Source: Pseudomonadota bacterium | Lineage (GTDB): Bacteria; Myxococcota_A; Polyangia; Haliangiales; Haliangiaceae | Assembly: GCA_023428295.1 (NCBI GenBank) | Contig: JAEYYV010000323.1 | Coordinates: forward strand, 1-58,650 | Direction of reading: 5' to 3' | Length of the DNA: 58,650 bases | In this document: piece after piece, positions 31,355 through 40,278 of the stretch | Layout: every line of letters starts with the position of its first letter | Position numbering within the stretch: position 1 is the stretch's first letter | Notes under the pieces: generated by a model | Database searches by the model: none | Told to the model about the DNA's origin: nothing | Seen by the model: the letters and a program-made list of their open reading frames with translations, nothing else | Translations under genes and position numbers: made by a program

Positions 31355-32440
31355 CTATCCCCCGATATTGATCATGTGTTTTTGGGGGGCGCCCCCACCC
31401 TGCCGATCGAAGACATGCCCGGCGCGCTTCCCCGTCACCGCGGTCGCGATGGCGCGGGTCAGCTCGTCGTCGGAGCCGCCGGCGCGCAGCACGTCGCGGA
31501 GGCTGATCGCGTCGTCGTGACCGAGGCACGCGTGAAGCGCGCCGGTCGCGGTGAGGCGGAGTCGATTGCAGTCATCACAGAAGTGCTCTGTCATCGCGGA
31601 GATGATCCCGACCTCGCGTCCGGTGGGCGTGCGCCAGTAGCGGGCTGGGCCCGCGTCGCGCGGACGATCCTCCGCCACCTCGAGGTGACCGAACCGCGCT
31701 GCGACGAGCTGGCGGATCTGCTGCGCCGAGAGCTCGGCCTCCGTGGCGTAGAGCTGCCCCTCGGACATTGGCATGTGCTCGATGAAGCGAGGCACGGCGC
31801 CGTGCGACCACGCGTACTCGCAGAGCGCGGTGACCTCGTCGTCGTTCACGCCGCGTAGCGCGACGGCGTTGATCTTCACCGAGAGTCCCGCGGCTCGCGC
31901 TGCATCGATCCCGCCGAGGACGCGTGCGAGATCGCCGCGACCCGTGAGCCGGCGGAAACGCTCCGCGTCGAGCGTGTCGAGCGAGACGTTGACCGCAACG
32001 AGTCCTGCAGCGGCGAGCGGTGCCGCGAGCTCGGTCAAGAGGTGGCCGTTGGTCGTCATCACGACCTGCTCGATGCCCGCGATCCGCCGGATCCGGCCGA
32101 CCAGGTCGACGATCCCTTTGCGCACCGTGGGCTCGCCGCCGGTCAAGCGAATCTTGCGGACGCCAAGCGTCGCGAACCGCGAAACAATCTGTTCGATCTC
32201 CTCGAACGTCAGCACCTCGGACTTCGAAGCGAAGGTCAACTGACCCTGCTCTTCGAGCGACTCCGGCATGCAGTACGAGCAGCGGTAGTTGCATCGATCC
32301 GTCACGGACACGCGTAAGTAGCGGATGCGCCGCGCAAAGGCGTCCACCAACGGATCGGGCCCGACGTCCGCCGCGAGACCGTTCCCCGCGGGCAGATTCG
32401 TCGCCCCGAGGACGGGGAGATGAAACCGCGACGTCGCCAT
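31355..32440 (-). CDS. moaA: GTP 3',8-cyclase (molybdenum cofactor biosynthesis)
   Basis: 361 residues, ATG at 32440. Radical-SAM enzyme that makes the first intermediate of molybdenum cofactor from GTP. Cys50, Cys54 and Cys57 (DRCNYRCSYC) bind the first [4Fe-4S] cluster. KIRLTGGEPTVRKG, VSLDTLDAERF and the second-cluster region FCDDCNRLRLTATGALHACL are all present. The C-terminus ends in the essential Gly-Gly (INIGG). An N-terminal extension of about 38 residues is longer than usual. No moaC/moaE neighbours are visible. Divergent from the small protein at 32559. Confidence 0.97.
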   Translation of the reverse strand: MATSRFHLPVLGATNLPAGNGLAADVGPDPLVDAFARRIRYLRVSVTDRCNYRCSYCMPESLEEQGQLTFASKSEVLTFEEIEQIVSRFATLGVRKIRLTGGEPTVRKGIVDLVGRIRRIAGIEQVVMTTNGHLLTELAAPLAAAGLVAVNVSLDTLDAERFRRLTGRGDLARVLGGIDAARAAGLSVKINAVALRGVNDDEVTALCEYAWSHGAVPRFIEHMPMSEGQLYATEAELSAQQIRQLVAARFGHLEVAEDRPRDAGPARYWRTPTGREVGIISAMTEHFCDDCNRLRLTATGALHACLGHDDAISLRDVLRAGGSDDELTRAIATAVTGKRAGHVFDRQGGGAPQKHMINIGG

Positions 32441-32485
32441 GCCCGGCAGCCTACGCGATCTGCTCGGGGGCGGTTACAAAGTTCC

Positions 32486-32515
32486 TTGACAGATCGAACG
32501 AAAACCAGCATCTAT
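32486..32515 (+). promoter_or_regulatory. Putative promoter with consensus -35 (TTGACA)
   Basis: TTGACA at 32486-32491 matches the sigma70 -35 consensus exactly. After an 17-18 base spacer the -10 is poor (CATCTAT at 32509-32515). It reads towards the protein at 32559. The stretch is locally AT-richer than the surroundings. A perfect inverted repeat follows (32520-32540). Confidence 0.45.
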
Positions 32516-32519
32516 CCCC

Positions 32520-32540
32520 CTGCTCCACGACTTGGAGCAG
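32520..32540. repeat. Perfect inverted repeat CTGCTCCA-N5-TGGAGCAG
   Basis: CTGCTCCA (32520-32527), loop CGACT, TGGAGCAG (32533-32540). The 8-bp perfect dyad is 18 bases before the ATG at 32559 and just downstream of the TTGACA element, so it could be an operator or a 5'-leader hairpin. The right arm contains GGAG, which could act as a Shine-Dalgarno, hence possible masking. Confidence 0.5.
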
Positions 32541-32558
32541 GAGTCGCAACTAGTACCG

Positions 32559-32894
32559 ATGATGCAAACGACGATCGAAGCACCCGCGATGAACGGCCTC
32601 TGGGTCCTGCTGGTGCAGAATGATGGCGAGCTCGCCACGCAAGACAACGATGGCCGCGTACCCGTGATGGCGCGCGCGGGCAACGACAAGACGTACCTGC
32701 TGGTGTTCAAGAACGTCGCGAAGGCGCGGCAGTTCGTGGCCACCTCGGAGATCGAGGGCGCCGAGCCCCGCATGGTCGTTCGTGGAAACCACGACGAGCT
32801 CGTGCGCATCGCGAAGTCGGCCGGCGTGGTCGGCACGCTCGTCGATTACGATCCGACGACGCAGAAGTACGCAGCTGCCTGCGCACTCGCCTGA
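32559..32894 (+). CDS. Small soluble protein, unknown, SseB-like character
   Basis: 111 residues; ATG 32559 with a second ATG three bases later. Alpha-beta protein with NGLWVLLVQNDGELATQD, a strand TYLLVFKNVAKARQFVA and HDELVRIAKSAGVVGTLVDY. The order of strands and the 'xxLLVFKNxxKAxxF' segment recall SseB-like domains, but I am not confident. No signal peptide and no catalytic motif. Preceded by a hairpin and promoter-like element, suggesting individual regulation. Divergent from moaA and followed by an unrelated lipoprotein. Confidence 0.72.
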   Translation: MMQTTIEAPAMNGLWVLLVQNDGELATQDNDGRVPVMARAGNDKTYLLVFKNVAKARQFVATSEIEGAEPRMVVRGNHDELVRIAKSAGVVGTLVDYDPTTQKYAAACALA

Positions 32895-32917
32895 TCGCGT
32901 GACGTAGGATGGGCAGC

Positions 32918-33748
32918 GTGCGGAGCGCTGCCGTGTTGATGCTGATCGCGGGATGCGATCAGGTCTTCGGCCTATCGGGTCGTGACGGAGGAACCGATCG
33001 CCAGGATGGGGGAACGGGCGGTGACGCCTGCATCCTCGGCGATCTCGATCCAGGCGTTGTCTATCCGATGCCCCCGATGTTCACGGGGCACTTCGACGCC
33101 GCGCTGTCGGCCGACCAGCTCGAGCTGTTCTCCGCGGCGCCCTCGGCCAAGAACGGCCTCGAGATCGTCGTGTCGAGGCGCGAGACCACGCTCTCGCCAT
33201 GGGGGAACCCGACGCCGCTCGACCGGCTGAGCTCGATGGGCGAAGAGTCCGATCCGTCGATCACCGAGGACGGTTTGGTCCTCGTGTTCTACACGAACCG
33301 CAATGGCCGTCCTGGGCTGTGGCAAGTCACGCGCGATAACCTCGGTGCCGAGTGGAATGCTGGGGCCCCACTGAGCGAGCTCGACGTCAACGTTCGCTCG
33401 GCCGAGATCTCCGCGGATGGCCTGCGCCTTTATGTCGTCGACGGCGACCAGAGCTCGTCGACGCTGTACCGCTACCATCGAATGTCGCGTTCGAGTCCGT
33501 TCGAGAACCCGATGGTTCTCGCGACCGGCGCGCTGTACCCGTCGGTGAGTCGCGACGAGACAGAGCTGTTCTTTCACGACGAGGGGATCAAGCGCATGAT
33601 CGGTGACGGCACGGGCGGCTTCGCCGATCCGGCGCTCCTCATTCCCGGCGCGAAGGATCCCGACATTTCGTTCGACAACTCCACGCTGATCTTTACCCAG
33701 ACAAACAGCGAGGGCGGCTTCGCGCAGATCAGGCGCAGCTGTCAGTAG
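32918..33748 (+). CDS. Beta-propeller-like lipoprotein (PD40/TolB-type repeats)
   Basis: 276 residues from the GTG at 32918, which has AGGA eight bases upstream; an ATG at 32909 is possible but lies directly on that AGGA. Lipoprotein signal (VLMLIAGCDQVFGL), then an Asp/Gly-rich linker. The body has repeated PD40-like motifs: FDAALSADQLELFS, SDPSITEDGLVLVFYTNRNG, SAEISADGLRLYVV, PSVSRDETELFFHDEG and PDISFDNSTLIF, i.e. a WD40-like beta-propeller of about six blades. Surface or periplasmic binding protein; ligand unknown. Its 3' end overlaps the convergent methylase gene by seven bases. Confidence 0.84.
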   Translation: MRSAAVLMLIAGCDQVFGLSGRDGGTDRQDGGTGGDACILGDLDPGVVYPMPPMFTGHFDAALSADQLELFSAAPSAKNGLEIVVSRRETTLSPWGNPTPLDRLSSMGEESDPSITEDGLVLVFYTNRNGRPGLWQVTRDNLGAEWNAGAPLSELDVNVRSAEISADGLRLYVVDGDQSSSTLYRYHRMSRSSPFENPMVLATGALYPSVSRDETELFFHDEGIKRMIGDGTGGFADPALLIPGAKDPDISFDNSTLIFTQTNSEGGFAQIRRSCQ

Positions 33749-34626
33749 CCGCCGGTGACGATCACTTCGTCGACATCGCCGCGCTTCGCCGCGTTGGAGT
33801 TGATCGCGCGCGGGCACTTCACCGTCGCGATCTTGAAGCCCTTGTAGATCGATCGGATGAACGGCGTGTCGCTGTTCGACAGCATCACCTTGCAGCCGCG
33901 CGCCACGAGCGAGCGCGCTAGCTCGGCGAGCTCGCGCTGGTTGTCGGGCCCAAAGCCGTCAGCGCTGTAGCTGACGAAGTTCGCGGTCGGCGTGACCGGA
34001 TCGTACGGCGGATCGAAGTACACGAAGTCGCCCTTCTCCGCGTCCTCGACGGCGGTGCGATAATCGCCTTGCCGGATGGTCGCGCGCGCGAGCAGCGCAT
34101 GCGCGGCACGTAGCGCATCGGGGACGCAGATCGGCGGATCGGTGTAGCGACCGATCGGCACGTTGAAGTCACCCGCGCGATTCACGCGCCACAGGCCGTT
34201 GAAGCACGTCTTGTTCAAGTAGATGAACATCGCCGCGCGCTCGGCCGCCGGCATCGACGCGTGGAGCTGGTTCCACTTCTCGCGCATCGCGTAGTAGTGG
34301 CGCTCGTCGTGCTCCTCGCGATGGCGCTGGAGCCGGCGGATCACCGCGTTCACGTCCGTCGCGACCGCGGTGTACAGCGCGATGAGATCCGCATTCGCAT
34401 CGGAGATCACGGCGCGCTCGGGCGCGACGCGGAAGAACAACGCGAGCCCGCCCGCGAACGGCTCGAAGTAGCGGCCTCGCTTCTCGGGCATGCGAGAGAG
34501 CAGCTCGGGCAAGAGCTTCGTCTTGCCACCGACCCACTTGATGATGGGACTGGCAGGAACGAGGGCGGGAAGCGCGATCGGGAGAGAACGACGAGCACCC
34601 CGGCTCGCCGCAGCACGTGACGACAT
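33742..34626 (-). CDS. DNA adenine methylase, D12 (Dam/DpnM) class
   Basis: 294 residues, ATG at 34626. N6-adenine methyltransferase: AdoMet-binding FEPFAGG (54-60), GGKTKLL at 33-39, LNKTCFNGLWRVN (137-149, closely like Dam family), and catalytic DPPYDP (205-210). The target is likely to be GATC by analogy with Dam, which the sequence cannot prove. No restriction endonuclease gene is visible next to it, so it looks like an orphan methylase, with a possible role in regulation or DNA repair. An N-terminal Ala/Pro-rich extension (about 1-26) is atypical. Convergent overlap with the lipoprotein at 32918. Confidence 0.92.
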   Translation of the reverse strand: MSSRAAASRGARRSLPIALPALVPASPIIKWVGGKTKLLPELLSRMPEKRGRYFEPFAGGLALFFRVAPERAVISDANADLIALYTAVATDVNAVIRRLQRHREEHDERHYYAMREKWNQLHASMPAAERAAMFIYLNKTCFNGLWRVNRAGDFNVPIGRYTDPPICVPDALRAAHALLARATIRQGDYRTAVEDAEKGDFVYFDPPYDPVTPTANFVSYSADGFGPDNQRELAELARSLVARGCKVMLSNSDTPFIRSIYKGFKIATVKCPRAINSNAAKRGDVDEVIVTGGY

Positions 34627-34759
34627 GAAAATGATCGTCGAATCCGCGCGCGTGCTGCATGTAGTTTTTGGCTGTCCTCGCCGTCACTTCGATATCTGCT
34701 TGAATGAATTTCGGAGGCGCCACGTCGGTACCCAGATGCAAGCTGGTAGCGTGGCGCGT
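34627..34759. promoter_or_regulatory. Divergent promoter region, AT-rich
   Basis: 133 bases between the methylase start (minus) and the repeat protein start (plus). Locally AT-rich (for example ATGAAAATGATCG and TTGAATGAATTTC), so it must hold both promoters. I cannot assign boxes with confidence. Confidence 0.4.
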
Positions 34760-35938
34760 ATGCGCAGAACACTCCTGTTCGTAGGGTTGATGGTCGGTCT
34801 CACGGGGACTGCGATGGGGCAGCCGGGCGGACGCCCGCCCTCGCAAAGTCAGTGGGATGAACGTGGATGGCAGCTGCTCGGCGAAAAGTCCGTCGATGGT
34901 CGCATCGATCGCGATCGCATCGTGGTCGGCCGTTACGAGGGCCGGTTCAGCAAGCTGACGCTTCGCGTGAAGGACTCGGACCTCGAGATGATCGAGTTCA
35001 AGATCGTGTTCGGCGACAACACCGAATACAACCCGAAGGTCAGCAAGTACTTCCGCGAGAACACGCGCACGCACGAGATCGAGCTTCCGCCCGCGGAGCG
35101 CGTGATCAAGCATATCGACTTCAAGTACCGGAACCTGCCCGGGGGAGGACGCGCGACAGTTCAGGTCTACGGTTTCAAGATCGCCAACAACGTCGGTCCC
35201 GGTCCGATCTCTGGTGCTCGCCCGCCGGTCACCGTGAACTGGGACTCGAAGGGGTGGACGCTGCTCGGCACGCGCGATGTCAACGGCCGCGTCGATCGAG
35301 ACCGTATCGACGTCGGTCGCTACGAGGGTCGCTTCAACAAGTTGACGATCGTCGTTCGTGATTCCGACCTCGAACTGATCGACTTCGCCGTGAAGTTCTC
35401 GCGTGGTCCCGAGTGGCGCCCTCGTATCGCGCACTACTTCCGCGAGAACCAGCGCAGTCACGTCATCGACTTCCCCGGCGACGAGCGCGTCATCAAGTAC
35501 ATCGAGTTCAAGTACCGGAACCTCCCGGGTGGAGGACGGGCCAAGGTCGAAGTCTGGGCGTGGAAGACGGACGGTACGTCGGCGCAGAGCGACAAGCCGA
35601 TGTGGGATCAGAACGGCTGGACCATGCTCGGCGAGCAACGTGTCGATGGTGGACGCCGCGGTGATCGCGATCGCATCACGGTGGGCCGCAACGAGGGAAC
35701 GTTCCGCCAGATCACGCTCGTCGTCCTCGACAGCGACATCGAGCTCTACGACCTGAAGGTGAAGTTCGCGCGCGGTCCCGTGTTCGACCCGCCGATCAAG
35801 TCCACCGTGTTCCGCGAGGGAACACGCACACGTGTGATCGATCTCCCGGGGGACCGCCGCGTCATCCAGGCGATCGAGTTCGCCTACCGCAACCTACCCG
35901 GCGGTGGGAAAGCCCGCGTTCAGGTCTGGGGCAAGTAG
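34760..35938 (+). CDS. Secreted protein of three DUF2541-like repeats
   Basis: 392 residues, ATG at 34760 (GTG 34751 also possible). Signal peptide MRRTLLFVGLMVGLTGTAMG. Three tandem copies of about 110 residues (about 31-140, 160-270, 281-392). Each runs W-x3-GW-x-LLG, DRDRI-x-VG, EGxFxxLTxxV, DSDxExxxF, F-x-EN/EG-TR, VIxxIEFxYRNLPGGG and ends in xVxVxG. This matches the pattern I associate with DUF2541 (YaaI) proteins, usually single-domain and periplasmic; biochemical role unknown. Repeat 2 and 3 are closer to each other in the DLPG-RRVI segment. Divergent from the methylase. Confidence 0.82.
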   Translation: MRRTLLFVGLMVGLTGTAMGQPGGRPPSQSQWDERGWQLLGEKSVDGRIDRDRIVVGRYEGRFSKLTLRVKDSDLEMIEFKIVFGDNTEYNPKVSKYFRENTRTHEIELPPAERVIKHIDFKYRNLPGGGRATVQVYGFKIANNVGPGPISGARPPVTVNWDSKGWTLLGTRDVNGRVDRDRIDVGRYEGRFNKLTIVVRDSDLELIDFAVKFSRGPEWRPRIAHYFRENQRSHVIDFPGDERVIKYIEFKYRNLPGGGRAKVEVWAWKTDGTSAQSDKPMWDQNGWTMLGEQRVDGGRRGDRDRITVGRNEGTFRQITLVVLDSDIELYDLKVKFARGPVFDPPIKSTVFREGTRTRVIDLPGDRRVIQAIEFAYRNLPGGGKARVQVWGK

Positions 35939-35953
35939 TCGTACAATGGTGGC

Positions 35954-37315
35954 GTGATCCGTCATGCCATCTGCGTAGTGTCAGTCGTCCTCGCCGCGTG
36001 TAGCGGTGATGGTGTGTCGATCGAAGTACACGCCGATCTGACCGGCGCGAAGCGCGTCGAGCTGTACGTCGTCGATGGCCTGTGCACGACCGACGCCGCG
36101 CAGCTGACGCCGTGCCCGCAGCTCAAGACGCCGAGCGCGTCGGGTTATCTCGACGGCGAGGTGTACACGCGCGAGGACGGCCATGTGTTCGCGGCGCCCG
36201 TCGAGTCCGATGGCATCGCGTACTTCACGATCCGATCGAACGGCGACAAGACCCGTGTCCCGCTCGCGATCGCGGTCGGCTTCGACGGAGACGATCGGCG
36301 CGTCGGCGCCGTGCTGTTGCCGTTCGAGGTCTACACCACGGACTACATGCGCGTGCGCGTGACGCTCGAGACGGTCATCGAGGACCAAGTCACCGGTCGC
36401 GCGCAGACCGACGGGCTTCGGGCGGAGACCTGGTACGAGGACTCCACGGGCATCGGGTGTCTCGCGCTCGAGAGCACGCACGACGGAAGAACCGATCGAA
36501 AGTTCATCGTACCGGCGGATGACCTCGACTGCGATGGCTGGGTCGGCCCCGACGAGTGCGACTCGATCTGGCCGCATCACGGCCCCGATGACGATGACGT
36601 CGCGCTGACCTTCACGTGCGTCGACGAGGAATCGGTATCGAACGGTTCCAAGCGCTGCCTGCTCGGCGACGCGCCGTGCATCGACGGCGAAGGTGCGCCC
36701 GAGTGCACGCCGGTGAGGACGAACGGCAACGAGTGGTGCGTTCCCTCCGCGCTGTGCGACCCGATCTGCAAAGGCTCATCGAACCCGCAGTGCCTGTACG
36801 GCGCGCTCAAACGTCCCACGCTGCCGCCGCTCGCGCATCCAGCGTACGTCCACTGCAGCGTCCCGATCGAGATGGAGGGCGAGAGCTACGCCGTCTGCCG
36901 CGGCGGGGTCTCCGTCGACATCGTCGCACCGTGGGTGACTCCGATGGCTCCCGCAACGGCGGTGTGCAACGCGCTCATGCTCGGACGTGTCACGTCGACG
37001 CAGATCGGTCCGTTCACGACCGAGATCCTCTCCAGCACACCGACGCGCTACTTCAAGACCGTCATCGAGGCGTCCTGCTTGGCAGCGCTTCAGGTCGGCG
37101 GCCTGTTCCCACCGAACACGGAGCTCGCCAACGCGTTGCCCGAGCACGTCTTCAAGCTCGATCTCACGAACGGAACGTCGATCATCGTTCCCATCGTGGT
37201 GCAGCTAGATCCTTTCGATAGCGCCGGCTGCGAGACCGCACGCGGCGAGTGTCGCCTCGTCACGCCCCTTGGCACCGGCGTCGACGAATCGCTGAACGCG
37301 TGCCTGCGGCCCTGA
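35954..37315 (+). CDS. Lipoprotein of unknown function
   Basis: 453 residues, GTG at 35954, 15 bases after the repeat-protein stop, so the two may form an operon. Lipoprotein signal MIRHAICVVSVVLAACSGDG. The N-terminal half (about 20-155) is a beta domain beginning VSIEVHADLTGAKRVELYVVDG. A middle section contains DDLDCDGWVGPDECDS, a thrombospondin-3-like Ca-binding motif, and Cys-rich parts follow (CLLGDAPCIDGEGAPEC). No enzymatic motif. The stop is immediately followed by the stop of fusA on the other strand (TGA-CTA). Confidence 0.78.
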   Translation: MIRHAICVVSVVLAACSGDGVSIEVHADLTGAKRVELYVVDGLCTTDAAQLTPCPQLKTPSASGYLDGEVYTREDGHVFAAPVESDGIAYFTIRSNGDKTRVPLAIAVGFDGDDRRVGAVLLPFEVYTTDYMRVRVTLETVIEDQVTGRAQTDGLRAETWYEDSTGIGCLALESTHDGRTDRKFIVPADDLDCDGWVGPDECDSIWPHHGPDDDDVALTFTCVDEESVSNGSKRCLLGDAPCIDGEGAPECTPVRTNGNEWCVPSALCDPICKGSSNPQCLYGALKRPTLPPLAHPAYVHCSVPIEMEGESYAVCRGGVSVDIVAPWVTPMAPATAVCNALMLGRVTSTQIGPFTTEILSSTPTRYFKTVIEASCLAALQVGGLFPPNTELANALPEHVFKLDLTNGTSIIVPIVVQLDPFDSAGCETARGECRLVTPLGTGVDESLNACLRP

Positions 37316-39352
<2,037 letters not shown>

Positions 39353-39393
39353 ACGACGGCGACGGTATAGCGCAGAATGGTAGGCTCGGGCGG

Positions 39394-40278
39394 ATGCGAG
39401 CGGTGGTCATCGCGCTGCTGTTCTTGACCGGTCCGGCCGTTGCCCAGACGCCCGACGACAAGGCGCGTGCGAAGGAGCTGTACGCGTCCGCCGAGAAGGC
39501 GATGACGGAGAAGGACTACGACGCGGCCGCGCGCGACTACGGTGCGGCGTACGAGCTCACGCACGATCCGGTGCTGTTCTACAAGATCGGCACCGCCAAC
39601 GAGCGCGCTGGGAAGTGTCCCGTCGCCGTCATCTATTACCGGCGCTACCTCGCGACGGCCAACCCCACGCCCGCGTTTGTCGACATCACGAACGCTCGGA
39701 TCAAGGCGTGCGATCCGAACGCGACGACCGACGCAGCACCCGTGGCAACCACGGATAAGGCGCCTGCTCCCGAACCGGCACCCACGCCGCCGCCGGCGAC
39801 CGAGCCACCCACGCAGACGCCCGTCGAGGCCGACACGACGCCCGCCGCAAAGGACGAGCCGAACACCGCGATGGGTGCGTTCGTGGGCTCGCGCGAGAAG
39901 CCCGGGGACGATGCCCAGCTCACCGCACGCAATCGCACGGCGTGGCTGTTCGTCACCGGATCGATCGCGCTCGTGACCGTCGGCGCCGTGCTCGCGTACT
40001 CCGCGGACTCGTCGGAGAACGACATCAATGATCTCTACGTGGGGCTGTCTGGCAATCCGCCGGTCTTCGATCGCGAGACCAAGCGACTCTACGAAGAGAT
40101 GATCGCCGAGGGCGAGCGGTACGAGAGGCTGTCGTGGGTGTCGTTCGGTCTCGCTGGCGCGACCGCGGGTGTCGCGGCGATCTTGTTCTGGCGCGAGAGC
40201 AAGCGCGAGCAGCCAGTGACCGTGACTCCGACGGTGAGCAAGGACAGCGCGGGCGTTCGCGCCGTGTTCTCGTTCTAG
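39394..40278 (+). CDS. Secreted TPR protein with two membrane segments
   Basis: 294 residues, ATG at 39394. Signal peptide MRAVVIALLFLTGPAVAQT, a TPR-like region (about 22-108, AKELYASAEKAMTEKDYD and FYKIGTANERAGKCPVAV), a Pro/Thr/Ala-rich linker (about 110-165), then hydrophobic segments near 182-203 and 247-266 bracketing a charged loop. It ends with VTVTPTVSKDSAGVRAVFSF, similar in form to the tail of the protein at 54998. Envelope protein of unknown function, divergent from fusA by 41 bases. Its stop abuts the RCC1 gene stop (TAGCTA). Confidence 0.78.
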   Translation: MRAVVIALLFLTGPAVAQTPDDKARAKELYASAEKAMTEKDYDAAARDYGAAYELTHDPVLFYKIGTANERAGKCPVAVIYYRRYLATANPTPAFVDITNARIKACDPNATTDAAPVATTDKAPAPEPAPTPPPATEPPTQTPVEADTTPAAKDEPNTAMGAFVGSREKPGDDAQLTARNRTAWLFVTGSIALVTVGAVLAYSADSSENDINDLYVGLSGNPPVFDRETKRLYEEMIAEGERYERLSWVSFGLAGATAGVAAILFWRESKREQPVTVTPTVSKDSAGVRAVFSF

